Counted from the stretch's first letter, positions 7,807-16,348 are shown. The stretch is 21,831 nucleotides of DNA from Fibrobacter sp. (GCA_016295375.1 JAEDLI010000034.1:1-21831), one strand, 5' to 3'. Numbers and translations are program-made. The notes: generated from the sequence alone by a model not told the origin.

Positions 7807-8232
7807 TTACTCCTTCAGAATAGCCAGCAGTTGGTCGGCCTTCTTCTCGATAAGGATGAAGGCTTCGAACATGCGGGCTTCGCGCCATTTGGTAAGGTAC
7901 TTGCCCCACCATTCGGTGGCAATCTCGTCCGGAGATTTTTTGTCTTTTTCGTTCTGGTACCAGATTTCCTTGGAGACTTCCCTGATGACGGCGGCCATGT
8001 CGGCGGCAGGCTGCAAAGAACCCTTGCAGAGAAGCAGGGCCCGCAGGTTGTCCAGCAGGATTTCGTCGGTGGGGGAGTCGGAATCGTCACGGGCGCAGTC
8101 CCAGATTTCTCCACGGTGACGCTCTGTCCAAGAAAGCAGATGGCTTTCGGTCTCTTTCAGTTCGCCCTTGGCGAGTTTTTCCTCTACCGCCTCGCGGGGG
8201 TAATAGATGCTGTTGGGGTAAAATTCAATCAT
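7807..8232 (-). CDS. Hypothetical protein co-transcribed with tRNA-Leu
   Basis: A 141-residue soluble, charged, mostly helical protein with no signal peptide or membrane segment, and several tryptophans (WTERHRGEIW, IWYQNEKD, EWWGKYLTKW). I do not recognise the family. The ATG at 8232 has AGGA eight bases upstream and lies only 19 bases after the tRNA-Leu CTA that follows the discriminator, so the gene is probably read through from the tRNA promoter. It is followed by an intrinsic terminator at 7746-7727. Confidence 0.8.
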   Translation of the reverse strand: MIEFYPNSIYYPREAVEEKLAKGELKETESHLLSWTERHRGEIWDCARDDSDSPTDEILLDNLRALLLCKGSLQPAADMAAVIREVSKEIWYQNEKDKKSPDEIATEWWGKYLTKWREARMFEAFILIEKKADQLLAILKE

Positions 8233-8254
8233 AGGCGTCCTAAAAAGCCATTAG

Positions 8255-8337
<83 letters not shown>

Positions 8338-8352
8338 CGTTGGCGTGGCTCA

Positions 8353-8358
8353 AATATA
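8353..8358 (-). promoter_or_regulatory. Probable -10 box for tRNA-Leu transcription
   Basis: TATATT on the minus strand, 15 bases before the tRNA 5' end. No convincing -35 hexamer lies 17 bases further upstream (CAATCC there), so this is a partial promoter call. Confidence 0.4.
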
Positions 8359-8371
8359 TAAAAATTCCTGA

Positions 8372-9310
8372 CTAGGATTGGCGCGAGGGTGTATAGTTCG
8401 CCAGGTATTCCTTCATTTCTTGGATGTAGGTCTGGCATATGGAGGATATGTTGAAGTTCTTCTTGACGATGTAGCCGATTTCCATGGTGCGGTCGTCCTT
8501 GCCCTTGCTGTCCTTGAAGGGAACGGCCACGTAGTCGGAACCGTTGATTTCTTCGCTGATAATTCCCGAACAGAGAGTGTATCCGTTGAGCCCCACCATC
8601 AGGTTCAACATGGTGGCTCGGTCATTGGCCTTGATGGTCCGGTGGTATTCGTTTGTACTTAAAATCTCTTCGGCAAAGTAGTAGGTGCCACTTTCGCTCT
8701 GCTCAAAGGAAAGGCAGGGGTAGTCCGAAAGGTCGTGCAGGTTTACAGACTTGCGGCTTGCCAGAGGGTGGTTTTTCCACATGTAGGCGTAGGCCTTACA
8801 GTCAATCAGGTGGTGGAATTCCAGATCCTTCTCCTTGAACAGGTAGTTGATGTACTTGCGGTTGAAATCACTCAGGTACAATATGCCGATTTCGCTCTTG
8901 AGGGTGGCCACGTCGTCGATGACTTCCTTGGTCTTGGTTTCCCGGAGGGCGAACTCGTATTCGTCGGAGTCGGACTTTTTGACCATCTCCACAAAGGCCT
9001 TGACGGCAAAGGAGTAGTGCTGTGTGGAGATGGCGAACTTTCTCTTTTGGCGCACGCCGTCGCTGTAGTGCTCCAGAACCGTTTCATAGTGGTGGTACAG
9101 CTGGCTTGCCCGGGCGATAAACTCTTCGCCTTCGACGGTGAGGGAAACTCCACGGCTGTTGCGGTTAAAGATGACGATGCCGATTTCGTCTTCTAGGTCG
9201 TGGATGGCCGCTGTAAGAGATGGTTGAGAAATAAACAGGTCCTCGGCTGCCTTGTTGAAGGAGCCGATCTTTGCGATGCCGATGGCGTAACGAAGTTGCT
9301 GGAGAGTCAT
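8372..9310 (-). CDS. LysR-family transcriptional regulator
   Basis: A 312-residue LysR-type regulator of normal length. The N-terminal winged helix-turn-helix is clear: MTLQQLRYAIGIAKIGSFNKAAEDLFISQPSLTAAIHDLEDEIGIVIFNR, residues 1-50, followed by the linker helix. The C-terminal substrate-binding domain (about 90-300) is more divergent, so the effector cannot be named. No gene is divergent from it in the usual LysR arrangement; it lies downstream of, and in the same direction as, the permease-kinase-radical SAM genes, separated by 130 bases with its own promoter. Its target is unknown; the nearby vitamer-uptake operon is one candidate. Confidence 0.92.
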   Translation of the reverse strand: MTLQQLRYAIGIAKIGSFNKAAEDLFISQPSLTAAIHDLEDEIGIVIFNRNSRGVSLTVEGEEFIARASQLYHHYETVLEHYSDGVRQKRKFAISTQHYSFAVKAFVEMVKKSDSDEYEFALRETKTKEVIDDVATLKSEIGILYLSDFNRKYINYLFKEKDLEFHHLIDCKAYAYMWKNHPLASRKSVNLHDLSDYPCLSFEQSESGTYYFAEEILSTNEYHRTIKANDRATMLNLMVGLNGYTLCSGIISEEINGSDYVAVPFKDSKGKDDRTMEIGYIVKKNFNISSICQTYIQEMKEYLANYTPSRQS

Positions 9311-9320
9311 GGGAAGTTGG

Positions 9321-9345
9321 TAGTTAATAGTTACTAGTTACTAGT
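9321..9345. repeat. TAGTTAC heptamer repeat in the lysR leader
   Basis: Read on the plus strand: TAGTTAA, TAGTTAC, TAGTTAC, TAGT, then GAAAC. It sits between the probable lysR promoter and its ATG, so it would be transcribed into the leader. Nearly the same string recurs near 19.0 and 19.9 kb. Confidence 0.8.
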
Positions 9346-9387
9346 GAAACCGATGGTGAAACATTTCCTATGTGTTTGGTAGGAATA

Positions 9388-9416
9388 AATATAGGCAAAA
9401 ACTATACCTTCGGCAA
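9388..9416 (-). promoter_or_regulatory. Promoter of the LysR gene
   Basis: On the minus strand TTGCCG (9411-9416), a 17-base spacer and TATATT (9388-9393). The predicted leader is about 70 bases and contains the heptamer repeat. There is no Shine-Dalgarno before the ATG at 9310. Confidence 0.6.
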
Positions 9417-9440
9417 GAGGTTGTTTGTAAAAAGAGAATT

Positions 9441-10100
9441 TTAGTCTTCGAAGGGGCGGACCCTCAGCGTGACGCCCAACTCTTCGCAGGTCTTGCGGCA
9501 GATTTTGATTTTCTCTTCGGACATGACCTTTTCTACGACGGTCAAGACCACGCTCGGCACGAACTGCTTTGCCTTGACGGCGAAATCCTTCAGGGCATCG
9601 TAGGATTGGATGCCGAACTTGGACCGCGTAAGGGCCAAAAATTCTTCGGCGTCCGGCGCGTTCAATGAGATGGAAACCGTATCGAATCGGCCTTTCAGTT
9701 CGGGGGTTATGTCTTTCCCGTGAATCAGGTTTGCAAGTCCGTTGGTGTTCACTCGGACCTTCAGGTTCGGGTATTTCGCCTTCAGCTGGTCAATGATTTT
9801 GCACACGTCGCCCAGGCGTTCCAGGGGTTCACCGAAACCGCAGAAAGTCAGCTCGTGAATGACGGAAAGGTCAAAAGCGTCGAATTCTTCCATCACGGTC
9901 TCTACGCTGGGCTCGCCGCCCTTGAGCCAGAGGGAATTGCCTTCCATCATCTTCTTGGTCTGGCGCAGGCAAAAGACGCAGTTACAGGGGCACCGGTTCG
10001 TGATGTTCACATAGACATTCTTTCCGGTCAAATCGCCGCTGTCCTTGAGGTTCAGGTAGCCCGCCTGTCCCACCTTTCCGGTAACCGTATATAAAATCAT
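9441..10100 (-). CDS. Radical SAM protein, TatD-associated type
   Basis: A compact 219-residue radical SAM enzyme. The iron-sulfur cluster motif is C37-PCN-C41-VF-C44 (CX3CX2C) after VNITNRCP. The SAM-binding GGEP-like region reads FCGFGEP, and a later strand has VRVNTNGLAN. The short length and the opening YVNITNRCPCNC match the family often found beside or linked with TatD nucleases; no tatD is present here. Its substrate is unknown. The ATG overlaps the stop of the kinase gene (ATGA) and has a strong AGGAGG four bases upstream, so the two are coupled. A role in B6 or pyrimidine metabolism would be guilt by association only. Confidence 0.85.
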   Translation of the reverse strand: MILYTVTGKVGQAGYLNLKDSGDLTGKNVYVNITNRCPCNCVFCLRQTKKMMEGNSLWLKGGEPSVETVMEEFDAFDLSVIHELTFCGFGEPLERLGDVCKIIDQLKAKYPNLKVRVNTNGLANLIHGKDITPELKGRFDTVSISLNAPDAEEFLALTRSKFGIQSYDALKDFAVKAKQFVPSVVLTVVEKVMSEEKIKICRKTCEELGVTLRVRPFED

Positions 10101-10930
10101 TTATCCTCCTCCGTCAGGTCGCGAAGGTACACCTCGACGCTAAGCCCCCAATGGGTGGGCACGTTGTTCTTTTCGCAATAGGAAATGCACTTGGAGGCGA
10201 ATTCGGTGGCCCGCTTTACGGAGTCGTAGAAACTGTGCTCGTTCAGGTACATGCCCGCAATCACGGCGCTAATCACGTCTCCGGTTCCGCTCCGGTCGCC
10301 TCCGATACGGTCCACCATGATGGTCTTGGGCGTTTCGCCACGGCTGAAAACAAAGTTCATGATTTGTTTGTCGTGGTGGATTCCCGTAACCACGATGTGC
10401 TTGGGCCCCTGGAAACTCAGTTGCTGGCACATGGCTTCCAGTTCTGCTGACGAAAAATCGCCATCCCGATAGTCCACGTCCATCAGGGAGCAGAGCTCCG
10501 TCAGGTTGGGCGTCAAGATATCTGCGTGGCGGATCAGGTCCTTCATCTTGTTGCAGAGGGCCGGCGTGTAGGTCTTGTAAAGCCGTCCGTAGTCGCCCAT
10601 CACCGGGTCCACCAGAGTGAATACGCCCTCTTTCTTGAAGGTCTTGATAAAATCAACGACGATGTCCACCTGTTCTTCGGAGCCCAAAAATCCCGTGGCG
10701 ATGGCGTCGAAGGACATGCCCAGTTTCTTGTAGGTGTCGATGTAGTCCCGCATGCGGGGGGTGTAATCGTCAAAGTAGTATTCCGGAAACTGCGTATGGG
10801 TCGAAAGGATTGCAGTAGGCACGGCCACGGCCTGGATTTTCATGGCCGAAATCACAGGTGCCATGACTGCGATGGAGCACCGTCCGAAACCTGTAATGTC
10901 ATTGATTAACGCAATCTTTTTTTGTGGCAT
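10097..10930 (-). CDS. pdxY: Pyridoxal/pyridoxamine kinase, PdxY-type (ribokinase fold)
   Basis: A 277-residue ribokinase-family enzyme that phosphorylates B6 vitamers (pyridoxal, pyridoxamine, pyridoxine) with ATP; some relatives also act on hydroxymethylpyrimidine. It begins with IALINDITGFGRCSI and contains STHTQFP (43-49), DPVMGDYG (108-115) and the catalytic GTGD motif (215-218, Asp218 as base). Full length. It starts two bases after the stop of the permease gene and overlaps the radical SAM gene. Together with the NCS1 permease this suggests salvage of an imported vitamer. The choice between pyridoxal and HMP as substrate cannot be settled from sequence alone. Confidence 0.88.
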   Translation of the reverse strand: MPQKKIALINDITGFGRCSIAVMAPVISAMKIQAVAVPTAILSTHTQFPEYYFDDYTPRMRDYIDTYKKLGMSFDAIATGFLGSEEQVDIVVDFIKTFKKEGVFTLVDPVMGDYGRLYKTYTPALCNKMKDLIRHADILTPNLTELCSLMDVDYRDGDFSSAELEAMCQQLSFQGPKHIVVTGIHHDKQIMNFVFSRGETPKTIMVDRIGGDRSGTGDVISAVIAGMYLNEHSFYDSVKRATEFASKCISYCEKNNVPTHWGLSVEVYLRDLTEEDK

Positions 10931-10932
10931 GG

Positions 10933-12141
10933 TTACGCCGATTTAACCTTGTTTTTCAAGACCCAAATATAGGAAATTGCGGCGGATACGATAACGGATA
11001 TGAGTGTAGGTCCAAGGAACACGGACTCTAAATGGACCGTTACCTGATAAACGACAAAGCCTGCAAGCCAGGCGAAGAGATTCCAGAGCCAGAACGCCTT
11101 GCCGGCTCGTCCTTGTTTGTCCAAAAAGAACGACACCAGAAGAACGGCGGCCATGGGCGCAAAGACCGAAGCGATGAGGTAGAGGAAACCGATGTAGTGG
11201 TCCATGATTCCGGAGATGGCGAGAACGGCGCTGATGGCGCTTACCACAACGCCTGTGATTTTCGGATTGAGTTTGTGGACGATAGCCTTTGCCGATTCAC
11301 CTGCGGAATTTGCCGCAAGGAAGTTGGTGGTGACCGTCGAAAGCACCACGATGATGATTCCGGGGATTCCAAGGCCCGCCAAGAGAATGGCTTGGGCGAT
11401 ATCGTTTCCGACACCGGCGCTTGCAATTTCAAGCCCGATAAAGTACATCCAGAAGCTGGCGATTGTGTAGGCAATGGCGGAAACGGCAGTGGCGCGCACA
11501 GGCTTTTCTACATCTTTGGTGTAGTCCGAAATTACCGGAAGCCAAGAAAGGGGCAGAGCCATGGAGATTTCGAAGATGCTCCAGAAACCGAGGCTATGGC
11601 CTGCGGCACTGTTTACGCCGGAGGCAGAGGGTATTTCTGCAAAAATCGAGCTAGTCCCGAACAATTTAACAGTCAGGGCCACAAGCAAAACGGTCAGTAC
11701 CGCCATCACGACGGTGGTGACCTTCGCAAAGCGGCGCAGGCCCACAAAAACCCAGAGAGCGATAAGAACCGCCAGCACCACGCAGGTCAGCGGAAACGAA
11801 ATGGGAAGGTGTAGCCCTGCTAGCACGGTAGCGCCCTGGGCGTTCAGCACGGCAATCCAGGCCACCAGCTGAAACAGGTTCAAGGAAGCAAAAAACTTGG
11901 AACCGTAGGACCCATAGACAGAAGCCGTAGTTTCCATGGCATTCAGGCGAATGCGGGCGCCGATAAGGCCCACGAAGAAAAGAAAAATTCCGCCGATGAC
12001 ATGCCCAAGAACCAGAGGCAGCCATAAGGAACCTGGAGCGGCTTCGGCGCCGATCTCGATGCCCGCCTCTATTTCGGAAACGGAAACGGCCACGCCGAAC
12101 CAGATGATGGCATTTGTAAAGAGACCTGTGCGTTTTTCCAT
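10933..12141 (-). CDS. cytX: NCS1-family permease, CytX-like
   Basis: A 402-residue inner-membrane transporter with about 12 hydrophobic segments. The N-terminus (LFTNAIIWFGVAVSVSEIEAG) and the following segment with RLNAMETT are typical of CytX, a putative hydroxymethylpyrimidine transporter in the nucleobase-cation-symport-1 (cytosine/purine permease) family. CytX genes are usually under a thiamine riboswitch; I found no TPP-box motif upstream here. The neighbour is a B6-type kinase, and the yeast NCS1 member Tpn1 carries vitamin B6, so a B6 vitamer is an equally reasonable substrate. No Shine-Dalgarno precedes the ATG. Confidence 0.85.
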   Translation of the reverse strand: MEKRTGLFTNAIIWFGVAVSVSEIEAGIEIGAEAAPGSLWLPLVLGHVIGGIFLFFVGLIGARIRLNAMETTASVYGSYGSKFFASLNLFQLVAWIAVLNAQGATVLAGLHLPISFPLTCVVLAVLIALWVFVGLRRFAKVTTVVMAVLTVLLVALTVKLFGTSSIFAEIPSASGVNSAAGHSLGFWSIFEISMALPLSWLPVISDYTKDVEKPVRATAVSAIAYTIASFWMYFIGLEIASAGVGNDIAQAILLAGLGIPGIIIVVLSTVTTNFLAANSAGESAKAIVHKLNPKITGVVVSAISAVLAISGIMDHYIGFLYLIASVFAPMAAVLLVSFFLDKQGRAGKAFWLWNLFAWLAGFVVYQVTVHLESVFLGPTLISVIVSAAISYIWVLKNKVKSA

Positions 12142-12201
12142 TTTGTATCTACTTTTTTATGGTGAAAAAATTTTGGTGTAAAAATAAAATAATGAAAATG
12201 G

Positions 12202-12260
12202 CCAATAGATAAATTTTAGGACGAGGTATACAATTATTTTATATCTGGTCAGGCTATTGG
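12202..12260. repeat. Inverted repeat CCAATAG/CTATTGG around permease promoter candidate
   Basis: Perfect 7-bp arms 45 bases apart, flanking the only -35/-10-like pair I see for the permease operon. Could be a paired operator. Seven bases can occur by chance in an AT-rich region. Confidence 0.35.
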
Positions 12261-12397
12261 ATGATAACGGAAAGTATATATGACTTTATTTTCTGCAAAA
12301 AATTCCTTTTGTTTGGGTAAAATAAAATTTTCGCATGTCTCCCTTTACAGGTGAATAGAAATATTTATCTTTCGCCTCGGATTTAAAAACAAGTATT

Positions 12398-12429
12398 GGC
12401 ACATGTCCCTTCGGGGAGTGTGCCTTTTT
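12398..12429 (+). terminator. Intrinsic terminator in the leader of the hydrolase operon
   Basis: Outer stem GGCACA/TGTGCC, small internal loop, inner stem TCCC-TTCG-GGGA with a cUUCGg-type tetraloop, then TTTTTG. It points along the plus strand, yet no plus-strand gene lies between it and the start of the divergent permease. It stands 66 bases before the ATG at 12496, so it is either a transcription attenuator of that operon or the end of a small RNA. Confidence 0.75.
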
Positions 12430-12495
12430 GTTTGATAGTCTTCGTGGCGGGCTCCTTTCCGTCTTTTCCAGATGATTCTCTTTTGGAGGAATCCT

Positions 12496-13797
12496 ATGAA
12501 GAGTAGGATATGGGGCCTTGTGGCCCTTGGAGGAGCCTTGCTCTCCTCGACTGCATTTGCAGGAACATGCAAGAACCTTGTCTTATACGAAAACGGCCAA
12601 TCTAAGGGCTTTATGGAAGAGTCCACCCGGTCTTTCCCTGAAGCTCCTGAATGGTCTGCCAACTGGGGTGATTTCGACAACATGAAATCTCCCTACATCC
12701 GTCTTTCGGGCATGCGGAACTATCGTGGGGATTGGACCGGTTCCCTGATTTTTGACGCTCTGCCCGTCACGGTACAGGGCGGTGCCTTGAAATTGAAGGT
12801 CCGTTCTACCCAGGCGGGAAATTTCGGGGTGTGGCTTTCGGGCGTGGGCGGCAACGGGAAAATCTCGTTCCATACGCTAGAGGCGGGCAAGACCCAAGCC
12901 CTGGAAATTCCCGTGTCGGCGTTGCTGGAGGGGTCTACGGTAGAGGTGGACAAGATTGGAATTGGCCTGTTCAACGTGCCGGCCAATCAGTACACCACCT
13001 TGTTTATTGACGATGTGGCCTTGACCTGCGCAGTGGAGAATGTCAATGGGGGAGGCTCCGACAATTCCTTTGGAGAAACCGACGATGCGAATATTGACGC
13101 AGATTCTACATGGAGCGTACCTTACGAATACGTAGATGTTGACGTTGCCTCGAGTCGGCGAAGTGGAATCTTTGATGACATATACGAAAGGCCTGTTAGC
13201 AGTCGCTATAGCCAAAGCGAACGGGATGGGCTAAGGGCTAAAACGGCGACCCAGTTCGTTATCCCCGAAGAAAGCCATCAGCAAATTCTTGCGTTCAAAG
13301 ATGGGGCAAACGAAAATCCCGCGGCATCGGCGCGAGGATGGTACAACAGCTTATTCCTGGTAGAAAAGGGAAAGTTGTTGGACGAGGTCATACCGAATCC
13401 GAAACGGATTTTTGATGAAGCCCGAAGCCTTGCCGCTATGAGTGATTATACGGTTTTGCCGTTGCTTATGGCCGATGTGGAATACGCCGTATCCTATTGT
13501 GGCGATACGGCCTGTACCAAGAGTGTTCTAGACGGTTATCGACTCGTACTGGCCGGGCTCCCCTCTTCATATATAAACGGTTCCAAGGTCCGCATCGTCT
13601 ATGACCCCTATTTCACTGTGGCTCCCAAGGGAATTCTCCCCAAAGTGGAAATTTGTGTGGGTGGCAAGTGTGTGGAACTAAATCCCAAGAACGATACCGT
13701 CATGGAATTTGATTCTGCAGGAATCCAGAACATTCTTGTAAAGATACATGTCGATTCCATTACCCTAGAACAAAAGCTTTCCTTGGAGGTTCGATAA
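12496..13797 (+). CDS. Secreted protein with N-terminal beta-sandwich (carbohydrate-binding-like) domain
   Basis: A 433-residue exported protein. Signal peptide is residues 1-22, cleaved at AFA|GTC. Residues about 25-190 alternate short strands (GGALKLKVRSTQAGNFGVWLSG, then a closing FIDDVALTC) like carbohydrate-binding jelly-roll modules. An acidic, Gly/Ser-rich linker (about 193-225) leads to a C-terminal half I do not recognise, with two close cysteine pairs (CGDTAC, CVGGKC) suggesting disulfides. The ATG at 12496 has GGAGGA five bases upstream; an ATG at 12472 lacks one. It overlaps the hydrolase gene by one base (TAATG), so the two products likely act together outside the cell. No enzyme motif seen. 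Confidence 0.8.
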   Translation: MKSRIWGLVALGGALLSSTAFAGTCKNLVLYENGQSKGFMEESTRSFPEAPEWSANWGDFDNMKSPYIRLSGMRNYRGDWTGSLIFDALPVTVQGGALKLKVRSTQAGNFGVWLSGVGGNGKISFHTLEAGKTQALEIPVSALLEGSTVEVDKIGIGLFNVPANQYTTLFIDDVALTCAVENVNGGGSDNSFGETDDANIDADSTWSVPYEYVDVDVASSRRSGIFDDIYERPVSSRYSQSERDGLRAKTATQFVIPEESHQQILAFKDGANENPAASARGWYNSLFLVEKGKLLDEVIPNPKRIFDEARSLAAMSDYTVLPLLMADVEYAVSYCGDTACTKSVLDGYRLVLAGLPSSYINGSKVRIVYDPYFTVAPKGILPKVEICVGGKCVELNPKNDTVMEFDSAGIQNILVKIHVDSITLEQKLSLEVR

Positions 13798-16343
13798 TGA
13801 ATCATTTCGCAAAAATTACGATGGTGTTGCTCTTTTTTGCGGGAGCGCTGTTCGCCAAAAATATAGACTTTTTTTTTAACAACAACGGTGCTCCCTGTAT
13901 TTCCAAGCGTCCATCCATTCTGGATCGGTCCTGCTTTGACAAATCGGGCAAGTCCCGCCCGAGTAAGCTTTCGCAAGTGCGTCTCCGCGTTATGGATGCA
14001 CCCGAAATGCCGTCGGCTTTTTTCGGTATTTATCTGGAACGTCCGTTTTTTATCATTGACGGAATACACCTGAGCACCGATGAAGACCGGACTTTGTCGC
14101 AGTTGCAGGCGGAAACGGAGGAATTTGGTATTCCCGAAATATTAAAATCCCTTGGTTACACGCCCGTTCTGGTGCAATTTTCCCAAACGGTCACCCGTTC
14201 GCTCCAAAGGAACAGCGAAACGTTTACCGCCCTTTTGGAGTTCCTTGATGATAACAAGTTGATTCCCTTCCCAGGAAAGCTTCAGGATGGTTATGTCATT
14301 CTTGGAATCAGCCAGGGCGGTATTATCGGGCGTTACGGAGCATACCTTTACGACAAGCAGCGAACAAGCGACAATACTCCCGTCCGTTTCTTTGCCTCCC
14401 TTGACTCCCCCCACCAGGGGGCTGTAATGCCCCGAGGCTTAGTGGCGACCATCGATTTTTGGGCCAATAAGGCGGAAAACGCCTCTGCCGAGGCCTTCTA
14501 TGACCTGATTTCCGCCCCTGGCGCCCGTGACCTGCTGATTTACGACACGCAGGCGGGCAACGGAACTTACGCCCCGAAAACCGGAGCGGATCGTTTCTTG
14601 TTTGGCGATTACCGTAGGGCTGCGGAATACAAGGGATTTCCCGCAGTTTTGATTGCCCAGGGCCAATTGAAGGGCAAGGATCCGGACCATAAGAACACCT
14701 ACTTTAAGCTGGAACGCAAAACCAGTACCACTGGTAAAGTTATGGGCCGGGGGTCCAGTTCTATGTTTTATTCCGCTGCTGAATCCGGCCAGTACGCCCA
14801 CAACCGGGTCTATGAATTTAACAAGGATATTCCGGATGTAAGCACCAAGGGCAAGACATCTTATGATTTTGTACAGGGCAGTACCTATCCCTTTGCCAAG
14901 ACGCTGTATTCATCCCTTCGCAAAGGAATGAAAGATGCAATGCCCGATGTCTGGGTCAAGGTAGTTCAGGCATCCAGCATTCCCTATGTAGATAAGGTTC
15001 CGCTAGTAAAGGAAATTCCCTTGGCAACTATACCTATGGTGTCTAGCTGGGAAAGCGACAATTTGAGTCAGGAAAGCAGTACCTTTATCCCGACGGTCAG
15101 CGCTATGGACTTGAAGTGCGGCGGGGACCTGGCCATACGAAAGGAATGTTCTCACAGTCAGACTGCATCTGGAATCTCCTTTGAAAATCCCGGTTCTGCG
15201 AGTACGGCCAAGGCCATTTATGCCGTTGACCCTACCCATCCTCGCTACAAGGAAGCCGTAAGCGGTCGTCACATCGAATCCCCTGTCAAGGGCAATGGAG
15301 TCATTGACAAGAATGTACTTGCCGGTATGCGGACCGATGTCTGGCGCGTACTTTGCGAGGTGGCCAAGGCTGACTATAATCCGGCCACAAGTCAGTTCCG
15401 TAACCCTAAATTGGGTGGATTCTTCTCGCCCAAGATATCCTGTATGGACCAAAGCAAGATGCCGTCCGTCATCAAGAATGGGGGCGTTCTCCAGAGCAAG
15501 AGTTTTGCCTATGTCCGCTACGACTATAGTTCGGCGACAGAGCGTTCTCCTCAGGCGAGTTTCCTGCTTCCTGCTGGCTGGAAAAAGGTCATGATGGCTG
15601 ATAACGGTCTTGATGTTCCTGCAGGGAGCATCTTTGAGGCCGAAGTAAGGGTTGTAAATCCCAGGAGCAACTGGATGAAGGCGGAACTCTTGCTTACGCA
15701 GCGTAAAGACGGAGGTCATCAGGTCCAGTTTGCGGAGCAGAATGTGCCCCAAGACGGTTTTTTCCACACGATCCGTTGGCAGATGCCTTCTACTGCGGGA
15801 GCCCTCAAAAATTTCCGCTGGTTCCGTCTGGTATTGAATTCCAACGGAGGCATTGTTACCTTGCGTAATCCCCACCTGGTGATAAACGCCAATAATCTAG
15901 AAGAAGTACCTGCGGCTATTCCGTCGGCTAAAATCTATCCGAATACCTCTTACAAGGTGGTTCCTTGGTCCGACATGGTTACTGTCAGTAGCTATTCCGA
16001 TGGTCTCGGCACCGGTTTGTCCATCGATTTCAAGTCTAATCTGGACGGTATCCATTACGATTTGAAAAGGGCCTATTCCATGAATGCCTACAAGGACTTG
16101 AAGGTGGAATACTGGCCTGGAACCTGCCAGAACACATCTATTTTCTTTGATGCCAAGTCCAAGAAAAATGTGAATATAGGTAACGGTAGTTTGCAAAATG
16201 GCTTTGTTGTGAAAAAATTACCATTGGCGGATTTGATCAACACAGACATCACCCCCAAGGGCTCCCTTTCCGCATCACGGCTGGGATTGCAAGCGATGAG
16301 GGTAAATGAAAAATGCATCGTTCGTTCCGTCACTCTAGAATAG
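13797..16343 (+). CDS. Large secreted alpha/beta hydrolase (lipase/esterase-like) with C-terminal beta domains
   Basis: An 848-residue exported enzyme. Signal peptide is residues 1-20 (LFA|KN). An alpha/beta hydrolase domain spans about 80-400: FIIDGIH strand, then LKSLGYTPVLVQFS, the nucleophile elbow DGYVILGIS172QGGIIGRYGAYL (GxSxGG) and SLDSPHQG (202-208) as in lipases acting on acyl chains. The Asp and His of the triad cannot be fixed by eye. Residues about 575-700 and 710-848 look like two beta-sandwich modules, possibly binding domains. This layout resembles large secreted hydrolases in Bacteroidetes. Substrate unknown: lipid or plant cell-wall ester are both possible. GGAGG precedes the ATG, which overlaps the previous stop. 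Confidence 0.83.
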   Translation: MNHFAKITMVLLFFAGALFAKNIDFFFNNNGAPCISKRPSILDRSCFDKSGKSRPSKLSQVRLRVMDAPEMPSAFFGIYLERPFFIIDGIHLSTDEDRTLSQLQAETEEFGIPEILKSLGYTPVLVQFSQTVTRSLQRNSETFTALLEFLDDNKLIPFPGKLQDGYVILGISQGGIIGRYGAYLYDKQRTSDNTPVRFFASLDSPHQGAVMPRGLVATIDFWANKAENASAEAFYDLISAPGARDLLIYDTQAGNGTYAPKTGADRFLFGDYRRAAEYKGFPAVLIAQGQLKGKDPDHKNTYFKLERKTSTTGKVMGRGSSSMFYSAAESGQYAHNRVYEFNKDIPDVSTKGKTSYDFVQGSTYPFAKTLYSSLRKGMKDAMPDVWVKVVQASSIPYVDKVPLVKEIPLATIPMVSSWESDNLSQESSTFIPTVSAMDLKCGGDLAIRKECSHSQTASGISFENPGSASTAKAIYAVDPTHPRYKEAVSGRHIESPVKGNGVIDKNVLAGMRTDVWRVLCEVAKADYNPATSQFRNPKLGGFFSPKISCMDQSKMPSVIKNGGVLQSKSFAYVRYDYSSATERSPQASFLLPAGWKKVMMADNGLDVPAGSIFEAEVRVVNPRSNWMKAELLLTQRKDGGHQVQFAEQNVPQDGFFHTIRWQMPSTAGALKNFRWFRLVLNSNGGIVTLRNPHLVINANNLEEVPAAIPSAKIYPNTSYKVVPWSDMVTVSSYSDGLGTGLSIDFKSNLDGIHYDLKRAYSMNAYKDLKVEYWPGTCQNTSIFFDAKSKKNVNIGNGSLQNGFVVKKLPLADLINTDITPKGSLSASRLGLQAMRVNEKCIVRSVTLE

Positions 16344-16348
16344 TTCTG

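Larger units (their letters stand above)
12142..12495. other. Divergent intergenic region between permease and hydrolase operons
   Basis: 354 bases without a convincing gene. It is AT-rich near the permease. It holds an inverted repeat CCAATAG (12202-12208)/CTATTGG (12254-12260) enclosing a weak minus-strand promoter candidate (CTGACC 12247-12252, 16-base spacer, TATACC 12225-12230). It also has a strong plus-strand terminator at 12398-12429 and a good ribosome-binding site GGAGGA (12485-12490) for the gene at 12496. A 19-codon frame at 12261-12320 is possible but unsupported. Confidence 0.7.

Noticed and set aside
12217..12273. Guanidine-III (ykkC-III) riboswitch on the plus strand
   Set aside because: GGACGAGG and GGTCAGG resemble its conserved blocks, but the following ACAAGACGG is interrupted by about 12 bases, the pseudoknot partners do not pair well, and the downstream genes are not guanidine exporters or related enzymes.
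12142..12300. TPP riboswitch upstream of the CytX-like permease
   Set aside because: The CTGAGA and ACCTGATCTGGATAATGCCAGCG-type conserved blocks are absent on the minus strand.
12261..12320. 19-codon leader peptide frame before the terminator
   Set aside because: Weak ribosome-binding site, no run of regulatory codons, and it does not reach the terminator; chance frame is likely.
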